A stretch of DNA of 12,154 nt, from the NCBI GenBank assembly GCA_035495855.1, contig DATJFD010000055.1:1-12154 (forward strand), written 5' to 3'. A program made the translations under genes and the position numbers. The notes beneath the pieces are model-generated. The model had not been told where the DNA came from, searched no databases, and saw only the letters and a program-made list of their open reading frames with translations. Within the stretch, counting starts at the first letter, position 1, and every line of letters starts with the position of its first letter. Source of the DNA: JAHFIW01 sp035495855. GTDB lineage: Bacteria; Patescibacteriota; Patescibacteriia; SG8-24. This document shows, piece after piece, positions 1-5,780 of this stretch.

Positions 1-1
1 C

Positions 2-427
2 ATGGTGAAGTCGCTCGCCTGCGGCGCGTCGTTCGTCATGGTCGGCCGGTACATCGCCGGCTGCGACGAGACGCCGTCGCCGCTCATCGAGGACAACGGC
101 CGCAAGTACAAGCTGTACCGCGGCATGGGGTCGCTCGGCGCGATGCAGGCTCGCGGCGCGCTCCGCTACAAGGAAGGCAAGGGCAAGACGCCGATCGTCG
201 CGCAGGGCGTTGACGACCAGCGGGTGCCGGCCATCGGTCCGCTGGACCGGCGGCTTGCCGAAGCGCTCGCGGGCATCCGCGGCGCGCTGCGGCAGCTCGG
301 CTGCGGCTCGATCGCGCAGCTCCATCGCGACATACGCGCCGGCGCCATCCGGTTCGAGCTTCGCACCGAGGCCGCGCGCGTCGAAGGCGGCGTGCACGAC
401 CTCGAGCCGCTCCCTGAAAGGCGTTGA
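2..427 (+). CDS. guaB: IMP dehydrogenase, C-terminal part (5' end outside window)
   Basis: This is the C-terminal 141 residues of inosine-5'-monophosphate dehydrogenase, the NAD-dependent enzyme that turns IMP into XMP on the way to GMP in the cytoplasm. The visible part starts in the (beta/alpha)8 barrel with VKSLACGASFVMVG, matching the family's 'KALAAGAxxVMxG' strand that binds the IMP phosphate. It continues with KLYRGMGSLGAM (residues about 37-48), the YRGMGS signature before the mobile flap, then a flap-like QGVDD segment and the helical LRQLGCGSIAQLHR end. The YRGMGSLGAM wording favours IMP dehydrogenase over GMP reductase. The ATG at position 2 is almost certainly an internal Met, since the CBS domains and catalytic loop lie upstream. 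The gene ends in TGA and is followed at once by a terminator. It converges on the nadC operon. Confidence 0.93.
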   Translation: MVKSLACGASFVMVGRYIAGCDETPSPLIEDNGRKYKLYRGMGSLGAMQARGALRYKEGKGKTPIVAQGVDDQRVPAIGPLDRRLAEALAGIRGALRQLGCGSIAQLHRDIRAGAIRFELRTEAARVEGGVHDLEPLPERR

Positions 428-455
428 ACCGTCCCGCATCGCGGGGCGGTTTTTT
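428..455 (+). terminator. Rho-independent terminator of guaB
   Basis: A 10-bp GC-rich stem (ACCGTCCCGC with GCGGGGCGGT, one G-T pair) has a 3-nt loop and is followed by a run of T. It begins right after the guaB stop codon. Confidence 0.9.
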
Positions 456-456
456 C

Positions 457-493
457 TATCCACAGTTCGGGGACAGTCCCCGAACTGTGGATA
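457..493. repeat. Perfect 37-bp palindrome (18-bp arms)
   Basis: Positions 457-474 and 476-493 are exact reverse complements around a single A at 475. The core reads TTCGGGGACAGTCCCCGAA. It sits between the guaB and nadC terminators, so it is not needed as either one. The T-rich stretch after the right arm (TATTTTTCT) could let it act as a second terminator for guaB. GGGGAC-GTCCCC palindromes resemble REP-type dispersed repeats, but this cannot be confirmed from one copy. Confidence 0.75.
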
Positions 494-510
494 TTTTTCT
501 ATGTCCCGAC

Positions 511-536
511 AAAAAACGGGCCCGAGAGGGGCCCGT
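511..536 (-). terminator. Rho-independent terminator of the flavoprotein-nadC operon
   Basis: On the minus strand an 8-bp stem ACGGGCCC/GGGCCCGT with a 5-nt loop is followed by six T (the A run at 511-516 on the plus strand). The stem touches the nadC stop codon. Confidence 0.9.
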
Positions 537-1369
537 CAGAGCTTAAGGTGCACTTTGCTCTTGCGCGCGGTGGCGATCATCGCGCTCATGGAGATGAACG
601 GCACGCCGGTCGCGGCGTACTCCTCGAGCTCGCTCTCGCGGATCCCGGAGGCCTCGAGGACCAGCTTGTCGCCGGTCATCGCGACCGCCTGGTTCACTTG
701 GTGCGGGGTCATGTTGTCGAGCATGACGTGGCGCACCCGGCCGTCGAACAGGACGGCGAGGAGGTCGTCGAGCGACTCCACCTCGACCTCGATGGCGGTG
801 AGATGCGCGGCCTCGGCGAGAGCGGCGTCGATCGCGGGCTTGATGCCGCCCGCGAGCGCGATGTCCTCTTTCTTGAGCATCACTCCGTCGTAGCGCCCGA
901 ACCGGTGGTTCTTTGCGCCGCCGACCTTGGCCGCGTACTTCTCGAACACCCGGAGGCCGGGCGTGGTCTTCCGCGTGTCGAGCAGCGTGCATCGCGAGCC
1001 CTTCAGCCTGTCGACGAGCTCCCGCGTCCGCGTCGCCACGCCGCAGAGATGCTGCAGCAGGTTGAGAGCGGTGCGGACGCCGTGCCGGAGCGCCTCGGGA
1101 TGGAGGCGCAGCTTGGCGAGCGCGGTGCCGTCCGAGAACGGAAGGCCTTCGCGATGGAAGAACTCCGCCGAGGGGGTCGCGCAGCCGTACGGCGTCGCCA
1201 GTTCGAAGAGCGGCAGCAGCAGATCGGTGCCGCAGGTGACGCCCGGCTCCTGCGCCTCGATGACCGCGTCGACGGTCTTCCAGTACGGTTCGGTCGATCC
1301 GTACGAGACGTGGCCGAGGTCCTCTTCAAGGAAACGGGCGAGCTCCTTGCGGACGAACACCGGGTTCAT
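536..1369 (-). CDS. nadC: Nicotinate-nucleotide pyrophosphorylase (carboxylating), divergent
   Basis: A 277-residue protein of the quinolinate phosphoribosyltransferase family. In the family this enzyme condenses quinolinate with PRPP and decarboxylates it to nicotinate mononucleotide for NAD synthesis. Visible motifs are RTALNLLQHLCGVATRT (99-115), the PRPP/substrate motif DTRKTTPGLR (131-140), NHRFGRYDG with K166/K167 (154-167), the acidic strand EVEVES (194-199), LDN (217-219) and EASG (239-242). Several normally conserved spots differ. The early 'GDxTT' is GHVSYGST, the residue before RTALN is V instead of E, and the last-strand 'SxGALTHS' reads SMSAMIATARKS. The start ATG overlaps the stop of the upstream flavoprotein (ATGA), which implies translational coupling. 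ModD is a paralogous family and the main alternative; no molybdate transporter is nearby. Confidence 0.85.
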   Translation of the reverse strand: MNPVFVRKELARFLEEDLGHVSYGSTEPYWKTVDAVIEAQEPGVTCGTDLLLPLFELATPYGCATPSAEFFHREGLPFSDGTALAKLRLHPEALRHGVRTALNLLQHLCGVATRTRELVDRLKGSRCTLLDTRKTTPGLRVFEKYAAKVGGAKNHRFGRYDGVMLKKEDIALAGGIKPAIDAALAEAAHLTAIEVEVESLDDLLAVLFDGRVRHVMLDNMTPHQVNQAVAMTGDKLVLEASGIRESELEEYAATGVPFISMSAMIATARKSKVHLKL

Positions 1370-2727
1370 CGCAGCGCCTCCGACGATGGAGACGCGTCGC
1401 GGACCGCGGCGACCGCCAGGTCCTTGCGCAGCCCGACCTCGTCGAAGCGGTAGCCGTCGCCGAGGAAGGTCCCGAGCGTCCGCGCGTCCTCCACCGCGTT
1501 GCCGAGGCAGTAGGACGCGCCGGGCGAAGGCGCCATGATGAAGATGATGCCGTCGCCAACGATCTTGTCGTGGCCGCGGGCGATCTTGCCGGCGCGCTTG
1601 TCCACGAGCTGGCCGCGGATGCCGCCGGCGCCGCGGTCGATCGTCAGGTCCTTCGCGGTGAGCGAAGGGACGATCTTCCGCGCGTCCCGGAGGAACACGC
1701 GCTTGCCGACGAACGGCACGTCGTAGAGCGCGTTCTTGATGAGGAACCGGGAGATGTCCCAGTCGCCCGCCACGCGGAGCGCGGCCCAGAGGCCCCGTGG
1801 GGTCGCCGTGCCGGTCCGCATGAACTCGAAGAACGTCGCGTAGTGGTGCCGCTCGAGGATGGGCATCGGCCGCGCGGTCGGCCCGAAGCGGGTCTCCTTG
1901 CGGTCGTAGACGGCGGGGTCTCCGTGCACGGCCGCGAAGGGGATCTTCGGATTCTGCACGGTGTAGACCTTGCCCTTCAGCAGGTCGCGGGTGCGATAGA
2001 AGCTGCCGGCGACCGGCAGGATGGCATACTCGCGCCCGTAGCCGAGCGCTTGCGCGAACACGAGGCTCGGCGAGCCGGCCGCGACGATGACCGTTCGGGC
2101 ATGGACCTCGTCGCCGCCCATGCGGACGACGAACCCTCCGCCCTCGCGGCGCTCGATCGCATCGACCGCGAGGTGGAAGCAGAAATCGATCTCCGCTCCC
2201 CCTCCCTTGGCGACGCGCACGAACGCCTCGGACAGCCGCCGGTAATCGACGGCGTAGCCGCGGTCGGAATGCAGCGCGACGATCTTCTCGTCCGCCGGCC
2301 TTCCTTCCACGACCGCCGGTTCGACGGCCGCGAGCTCTTCCCTGCCGAGCAGCCGAATGTCCGGGAACTCCGGCAGGAAAGCGTCGTAGCGCCCGGCGAT
2401 GGAAGCCGCCTCGGCCTCGCCGACGCCGAGCACCATCTTGTGGATGCGCAGGCAGATGTCGGGCGCGTGGCGCTCGATGAAGCCGGCGACGAGATCGGCG
2501 CCGGCGCGCACCTTGAGCGCGGACTTGAGGTCGTAGTTGGTCTCGATCTCGCCGGAATGCAGCGTCTGGCTGTTGTTCACGACGTTCGAGTTCACCTGGG
2601 CGACGGCGTGCCGCCGCTCGACCATGAGGAGGCGCCGCAGGTTCGTGTAGCGCGACAGCGTGAAGAGCGCGGCCGTGCCGGTCACGCCTCCGCCGACGAT
2701 GACGGCGTCATACGACGTGGTGGACAT
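1366..2727 (-). CDS. mqo: FAD-dependent malate:quinone oxidoreductase-like protein
   Basis: A 453-residue flavoprotein that resembles the Campylobacter/Helicobacter-type malate:quinone oxidoreductase, a peripheral membrane enzyme passing electrons from malate to quinone. The FAD dinucleotide-binding GGGVTG is at 12-17, after a single beta strand. Family-like blocks follow: NSQTLHSGEIETNY (52-65), a second FAD strand VIVAAGSPSL (213-222), KIPFAAVHGDP (261-271), TRFGPTARPMPILER (279-293), DRGAGGIRGQLVDK (364-377) and SPGASYCLGNA (401-411). Length fits the family. I chose the ATG at 2727 because the preceding reading-frame extension is low-quality sequence and an AAAGG lies about 8 bases upstream of this ATG. 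The stop overlaps the nadC start by ATGA. Substrate is inferred from family resemblance. Because its partner is nadC, oxidation of another acid (such as aspartate) should be considered, though the sequence does not look like NadB. Confidence 0.8.
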   Translation of the reverse strand: MSTTSYDAVIVGGGVTGTAALFTLSRYTNLRRLLMVERRHAVAQVNSNVVNNSQTLHSGEIETNYDLKSALKVRAGADLVAGFIERHAPDICLRIHKMVLGVGEAEAASIAGRYDAFLPEFPDIRLLGREELAAVEPAVVEGRPADEKIVALHSDRGYAVDYRRLSEAFVRVAKGGGAEIDFCFHLAVDAIERREGGGFVVRMGGDEVHARTVIVAAGSPSLVFAQALGYGREYAILPVAGSFYRTRDLLKGKVYTVQNPKIPFAAVHGDPAVYDRKETRFGPTARPMPILERHHYATFFEFMRTGTATPRGLWAALRVAGDWDISRFLIKNALYDVPFVGKRVFLRDARKIVPSLTAKDLTIDRGAGGIRGQLVDKRAGKIARGHDKIVGDGIIFIMAPSPGASYCLGNAVEDARTLGTFLGDGYRFDEVGLRKDLAVAAVRDASPSSEALR

Positions 2728-2802
2728 GATGGATGCCTTTCTCCGCGCTGCGCGCGGAATTGCGGGTTTGAACGAGCAGCCGGGCGCGGGCCCGGACACG
2801 GT

Positions 2803-2831
2803 TTCTTACCATCGGCTGCGGCGAGCGTCAA
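2803..2831 (-). promoter_or_regulatory. Candidate sigma70 promoter of the mqo-nadC operon
   Basis: Read on the minus strand: -35 TTGACG (2826-2831), a 17-bp spacer, and -10 TAAGAA (2803-2808) preceded by TGG, an extended -10 arrangement. The start codon is about 75 bp downstream. The -10 is only a partial match. Confidence 0.5.
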
Positions 2832-2897
2832 AGCGCGCTTAGGCCATCGCGACCGTAGCACGGGGCCCTGCGCCGGGCGCGGCCTGCGCGGAAAAAC

Positions 2898-2912
2898 GTA
2901 CCATCGCGGTAC
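2898..2912 (-). other. Second small hairpin downstream of coaD-coaE
   Basis: GTACC (2898-2902) and GGTAC (2908-2912) form a 5-bp stem with a 5-nt loop. On the minus strand it follows the T run of the main terminator and is itself followed by GTTTTTCC, so it may be a back-up terminator. Alternatively it is an operator-like palindrome upstream of the mqo promoter. Confidence 0.4.
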
Positions 2913-2940
2913 AAAAAAAGACCCCGACGCCGTCGGGGTC
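2913..2940 (-). terminator. Rho-independent terminator of coaD-coaE
   Basis: A perfect 9-bp stem GACCCCGAC/GTCGGGGTC with a 3-nt loop. On the minus strand it is followed by seven T. It starts 5 bases after the coaD-coaE stop codon. Confidence 0.93.
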
Positions 2941-2945
2941 CCGCT

Positions 2946-4127
2946 TCACTTCTTCTCGAACAGTCCCGGGAACAGCCCGCGCACCTGCGCGACGAGCGCG
3001 GCGAGGTCGCGTTCCGCCTCGGCCTTGTCGAGCCGGAGCGCGTTGGCGTAGCGGATGACCTTGCCGTTCTTCGCCGCCGCGGCGCGCTCCGCGAGCATCG
3101 CCGCCTTGCGGTCGGCGGGCCACTGGATCTGGTCCATGACCTCGGCGCGGTCCTTCGGGATGTTGCGCATCACGCGGAACGCCTCGCGGGTCGGGCTGTC
3201 GACCACGATGACGTTGCCGTTGGTCCACGAGCCCATGCCCATCTCCGCGGTCTGCGCCCACTCGACGACCACGAGGCCCTTGAGCGGCGCCAGCGCGGCC
3301 CGGTACTTGCGGGCCACGTGCGGCATGGTGAGGTCGGTCACGAAGGCGCGGTGGCCGTCGTTGCCGCTGACGAACAGGCACTCGGCGAGCCTCTTGCGGT
3401 CGACGGTCTTTCCGCCGGCCGCGAGGATGTCGCCGCCAAAGCGTTCGGCGAGGGCGTCGCGCACCTTCTGCGCGCCGTTCGAGTCCTCGTCGTAGACCTC
3501 GCGCAGGAGCTGGTCGACGTTCACGTGGCTCGCCTCGACGCCGGCCGCCTTGGCCTGGCGCGCGAGCTCGGAGGCGACCCAGCTCTTGCCGACGGCGATG
3601 CCGCCGGTGACGGTCACGCGGTACTGCCCGAGCAGCCGCTCCTCGAGCGCCTGCTTAACGAACATCGGCGCGAACTTGTCGACATCGAGCTGCAGCTGCA
3701 CGAACGCCTTCACGAGCGTCGACGAGACGAGCTTCAGCGCCGGGTCGGCCTGGAGGAACTCGATCTCGAGCGACGGGAGGATCATGCGGTTCAGCACCGC
3801 CTGCTCCTCTTCATAGTCGAGGTCCTTCTCGTTGCGCACGCCGCGGAAGAGCCGGTCGCAGCCTTCGGCCAGGTAGACGTCGGCCAGGAGGCCGCCCGAG
3901 CCGACGACGCGGACGTTGCCGATGCCGCGTTCGCGGACCGCGCGCTCGACCATCGCCGTGCGCTCGTCGAGCGTGAAGGCGTAGCTGCCGAGCTTGCGGT
4001 CGTTGTTGGCGACGAGCGCGACGAGTTCGCGGCACTTGGCCGCGGCTCGGGCGATGATGTCGAGATGCCCGTTCGTGACGGGGTCGGCGGAGAGCGCGAC
4101 GATGCCGCGTCCGATGGTCTCTTCCAT
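2946..4127 (-). CDS. coaD-coaE: Fused phosphopantetheine adenylyltransferase (CoaD) - dephospho-CoA kinase (CoaE)-like protein
   Basis: A 393-residue protein joining the last two steps of coenzyme A synthesis. Residues 7-168 match bacterial CoaD: SADPVTNGH (13-21) holds the nucleotidyltransferase T/HxGH motif, followed by FTLDER (51-56), the arginine loop FRGVRNEKDLDYE (94-106) and VSSTLVK (134-140). After a very short link, GQYRVTVTGGIAVGKSW starts a P-loop kinase domain with Walker A GGIAVGKS (175-182), VDQLLRE (204-210) in place of the usual DAD-containing segment, and RLAECLF. Later CoaE landmarks are weak: the family 'HP' reads MP (268-269) and the 'PLLFE' segment reads VVEWAQTAE. The CoaD start motif is SADP rather than GTFDP. 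The ATG at 4127 has AGGAGG six bases upstream (4134-4139). The gene is monocistronic, with its own promoter and terminator. CoaD identity is firm. The kinase activity is inferred. Confidence 0.88.
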   Translation of the reverse strand: MEETIGRGIVALSADPVTNGHLDIIARAAAKCRELVALVANNDRKLGSYAFTLDERTAMVERAVRERGIGNVRVVGSGGLLADVYLAEGCDRLFRGVRNEKDLDYEEEQAVLNRMILPSLEIEFLQADPALKLVSSTLVKAFVQLQLDVDKFAPMFVKQALEERLLGQYRVTVTGGIAVGKSWVASELARQAKAAGVEASHVNVDQLLREVYDEDSNGAQKVRDALAERFGGDILAAGGKTVDRKRLAECLFVSGNDGHRAFVTDLTMPHVARKYRAALAPLKGLVVVEWAQTAEMGMGSWTNGNVIVVDSPTREAFRVMRNIPKDRAEVMDQIQWPADRKAAMLAERAAAAKNGKVIRYANALRLDKAEAERDLAALVAQVRGLFPGLFEKK

Positions 4128-4166
4128 GGTCTTCCTCCTTGATGCGGGTGGAATGAACGACGGGTC

Positions 4167-4195
4167 AACCTAGCAGAAGGTCGGTCATGGGTCAA
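4167..4195 (-). promoter_or_regulatory. Candidate sigma70 promoter of coaD-coaE
   Basis: Minus strand: -35 TTGACC (4190-4195), a 17-bp spacer and -10 TAGGTT (4167-4172). The predicted start lies about 30 bases before the AGGAGG ribosome site and the ATG. A second TTGACCC occurs about 25 bp further downstream. Confidence 0.55.
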
Positions 4196-4232
4196 CGGCT
4201 CCTGGCGTCGTCACGGGGCCTCTTTCTTTGTC

Positions 4233-4254
4233 ATCCCGGGCCGCGACCCGGGAT
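4233..4254. repeat. REP-like hairpin ATCCCGGG/CCCGGGAT
   Basis: A perfect 8-bp stem (4233-4240 with 4247-4254) with a 6-nt loop, framed as TTGTC-stem-CCAGG. TGTCATCCCGG...CCGGGATCCAG is a widely seen form of dispersed bacterial intergenic repeat. Confidence 0.65.
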
Positions 4255-4284
4255 CCAGGAAACGATGCGCGGGGCGGACCAACG

Positions 4285-4374
4285 CAGCGGGTCCTGTCGC
4301 GGGAATCACCCCGCACGTGCGTCTTGCTTCGCAAGTACGCGCGAGCGGGGACCCCATTCCCGCGCCACCCGCTG
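4285..4374. repeat. 90-bp composite inverted repeat (long hairpin)
   Basis: Nested arms pair in order: CAGCGGGT (4285-4292) with ACCCGCTG (4367-4374), CGCGGGAAT (4298-4306) with ATTCCCGCG (4356-4364), CCCGC (4310-4314) with GCGGG (4345-4349), and an inner GCGTCTTGC/GCAAGTACGC stem with a TTC loop and a one-base bulge. Small internal loops separate the segments. It has no U tail, so it is not a terminator. It could be a REP/BIME-type unit, a cruciform or a structured RNA. Confidence 0.7.
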
Positions 4375-4407
4375 TCCGTATATGGAGCGGTTATTTTTTG
4401 AGAGAGA

Positions 4408-4462
4408 AGAAATCCGGCCTCATGCGATGGGACGCTACCGCACCTCACCGGGCCGGATTTCT
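4408..4462. repeat. 12-bp perfect stem with 31-nt apical region
   Basis: AGAAATCCGGCC (4408-4419) is the exact reverse complement of 4451-4462. The enclosed bases contain a short TGCG/CGCA pairing. There is no U run after either arm, so termination is unlikely. Confidence 0.6.
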
Positions 4463-4504
4463 CGAGGGATCTTAGAGCGGCTTCGATGGGGCGATCTTTT
4501 CTGG

Positions 4505-4578
4505 ATGCTGAAACAAGTTCAGCATGACAAATCATTGTCACCCCGTACTTGATGCGGGGTCTCCCGCCTGTGGCGGGA
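4505..4578. repeat. Cluster of three small hairpins, REP-like
   Basis: Three stems follow each other: ATGCTGAA/TTCAGCAT (4505-4525), ACCCCG/CGGGGT (4540-4560) and TCCCGCC/GGCGGGA (4562-4578). The wording GTTCAGCATGACAA and TTGTCACCCCGTACTTGATG is typical of dispersed intergenic repeats. Confidence 0.6.
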
Positions 4579-4615
4579 TCCCGCCGTCTTTGACGAGAGA
4601 GAAGTGGCGGGGCAG

Positions 4616-4645
4616 AAAATAAAAAACCGGCCCATGAAGGGCCGG
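4616..4645 (-). terminator. Rho-independent terminator of the Gfo/Idh gene
   Basis: A perfect 7-bp stem CCGGCCC/GGGCCGG with an ATGAA loop. On the minus strand it is followed by TTTTTTATTTT. It lies 5 bases after the stop codon of the upstream gene. Confidence 0.93.
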
Positions 4646-4650
4646 CGCGT

Positions 4651-5622
4651 TCAGTGAGAGGTCCAGGCGTCGCCCTCGGTCAGGGCGATGCCGATCTCGG
4701 TGTTGCCGAGGAGGTCCTCGTGCGCGAGGTAATTGGCCTCCGCGCCCAGGACGCTCGCCGCGAAGTTCGCCATGACGGCGACGAAGCGGAGCCTGTAGTC
4801 CGTCTCGCCGGCGTAGCGCGGCGTGGTGGCGCCGGTATCATGCCCGCGCACCTCGGCGACGCCGCGTCCGCAGTCGACCTCCAGACTGCCGCGCTCGAAG
4901 CGCAGGCGGCAGTACTCGGGATAGACGCGCCGTTCGAGCAGGCGCGTGCCGGCGAAGGAGAAGGCGATGCCGTCCTTCCGGATGCCGACCGCGTGGTAGC
5001 GCGTCTGGGAATCGACGAGCTTGCGCGCCGTCGCCTTCGACCGTCCGAACAGGAAGTTCATGAGGTCGTACTCATGGTTGATGTGGTCCATGAGCAGGCC
5101 GACGTGCAGGCCTTGCTTCCCCGGCTTGTGGTAGGAGAAATCGAAGTCGATGCCGATGACCGGGCCATACTGGTCCACGAAGGACGGCAGGTGTTCCTTC
5201 ACCCACAGGAACGGCGGATCGCAGCGCCGCGGATGGCAGCTCGTGACGACGAGCCCCTTTTCCCCGGCTCGCGCGAGGGCCGTGACGACCGCCTGCAGGT
5301 CGTGCCGGTCGGTCGCGAGCGGCTTCTCGCAGAGCGCGTGCTTGCCCGCGAAGATCGCGTCGAACAGGCTCTCGGCGTGGAAGCGGTCGGGGCTCGCGAT
5401 GAGGACTGCGTCGACGCCCGGGTCGGCGAGGACGTCCTTCTCGGACGTCCGCTTGTCGAGTGGCGCGCCGTACGCCTCCTCGAACTTCAGCATCTGGTCC
5501 TGCGACGGATCGCAGAGCGCGACGAGCTCGAGGTTCGGGACCTCCTTGCCGGGAATGGCGTGGCCGCGGAGCGCGTGCTCGCCGCAGCCGATGACGGCGT
5601 AACGGACCTTCTTTTCGTTCAT
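4651..5622 (-). CDS. Gfo/Idh/MocA family NAD(P)-dependent oxidoreductase
   Basis: A 323-residue protein of the glucose-fructose oxidoreductase/inositol dehydrogenase family, cytoplasmic enzymes that oxidise or reduce sugars and related compounds with NAD(P). The N-terminal Rossmann fold starts RYAVIGCGEHALRGHAIPG, with GxGxxA at 12-17. The acidic end of beta 2 is ALCDPS (35-40), followed by VLIASPDRFHAE (73-84). The family EKP motif is at 99-101, where Lys is the usual catalytic/cofactor-contact residue. The C-terminal domain shows DHINHEYDLMNFLFG (179-193), matching the D-x3-H-x2-D catalytic pattern (D179, H183, D186). I set the start at 5622 because AGGAGG sits 5 bases upstream (5628-5633). 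A longer in-frame extension would only translate heptamer repeats. The substrate cannot be read from the sequence. It is divergent from the lysine-dehydrogenase-like gene and has its own promoter and terminator. Confidence 0.88.
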   Translation of the reverse strand: MNEKKVRYAVIGCGEHALRGHAIPGKEVPNLELVALCDPSQDQMLKFEEAYGAPLDKRTSEKDVLADPGVDAVLIASPDRFHAESLFDAIFAGKHALCEKPLATDRHDLQAVVTALARAGEKGLVVTSCHPRRCDPPFLWVKEHLPSFVDQYGPVIGIDFDFSYHKPGKQGLHVGLLMDHINHEYDLMNFLFGRSKATARKLVDSQTRYHAVGIRKDGIAFSFAGTRLLERRVYPEYCRLRFERGSLEVDCGRGVAEVRGHDTGATTPRYAGETDYRLRFVAVMANFAASVLGAEANYLAHEDLLGNTEIGIALTEGDAWTSH

Positions 5623-5658
5623 GGTTTCCTCCTGTGCTGCTGGAAGGAGCGACGGCGC

Positions 5659-5687
5659 ACCATAACGCCGCCAAGCCGCCCGGTCAA
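5659..5687 (-). promoter_or_regulatory. Sigma70-type promoter of the Gfo/Idh gene
   Basis: Minus strand: -35 TTGACC (5682-5687), a 17-bp spacer and -10 TATGGT (5659-5664). The predicted start is about 30 bases upstream of the ATG at 5622, which leaves room for the AGGAGG site. Confidence 0.65.
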
Positions 5688-5693
5688 GGCCCC

Positions 5694-5721
5694 TTTCCAC
5701 TCTCCACTTTCCACTTTCCAC
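5694..5721. repeat. Four tandem heptamers, TTTCCAC-type
   Basis: Four 7-bp units in a row: TTTCCAC, TCTCCAC, TTTCCAC, TTTCCAC. They lie between the divergent promoters, just upstream of the -35 of the minus-strand promoter and over the expected -35/spacer of the plus-strand one. Either a regulator-binding array or simple slippage sequence. Confidence 0.75.
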
Positions 5722-5731
5722 TCCGTATGGT
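5703..5731 (+). promoter_or_regulatory. Weak candidate promoter of the lysine-dehydrogenase-like gene
   Basis: A -10-like TATGGT (5726-5731) is identical to the -10 of the divergent gene, but the -35 position (5703-5708, TCCACT) is a poor match and lies inside the heptamer repeats. That would fit an activator-dependent promoter. Confidence 0.3.
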
Positions 5732-5780
5732 GAGATGCCGCCGTCACGCGCCCCGCAAGCGCGTACAGGAGATCATTGAC

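Larger units (their letters stand above)
4196..4615. other. Gene-free interval with clustered palindromic repeats
   Basis: No convincing gene lies between the coaD-coaE promoter and the terminator of the next unit. An open frame exists on each strand, but both translate repeat sequence. The minus one contains HAELVSAS, a peptide typical of dispersed intergenic repeats translated by accident. The interval is mostly inverted repeats, listed separately: 4233-4254, 4285-4374, 4408-4462 and 4505-4578. Its ends (TTGTCATCCCGGG... and ...TTGTCACCCCG) look like the same class of dispersed repeat. Confidence 0.7.

Noticed and set aside
2..427. GMP reductase
   Set aside because: The YRGMGSLGAM signature and flap-like QGVDD region are those of IMP dehydrogenase.
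457..493. DnaA boxes (TATCCACA in both palindrome arms) suggesting an origin
   Set aside because: Each is one base off the 9-mer and both follow automatically from the palindrome. There is no AT-rich unwinding region, dnaA or dnaN.
536..1369. ModD (molybdenum-transport pyrophosphorylase)
   Set aside because: NadC motifs DTRKTTPGLR and NHRFGRYDG fit NadC at least as well and no molybdate genes are near. Kept as an alternative only.
1366..2727. L-aspartate oxidase (NadB), suggested by the nadC neighbour
   Set aside because: The conserved blocks (NSQTLHSGEIETNY, PFAAVHGDP, SPGASYCLGNA) are those of malate:quinone oxidoreductases, and NadB signature regions are not seen.
4185..4552. Open frames on both strands of the 523-bp gap
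   Set aside because: They translate palindromic dispersed repeats; the minus-strand one contains the tell-tale HAELVSAS wording. Neither has a ribosome site.
5634..5780. Longer N-terminus for the lysine-dehydrogenase-like protein
   Set aside because: The extension translates the divergent promoter and heptamer repeats. A clear AGGAGA and the Rossmann fold start support position 5781.
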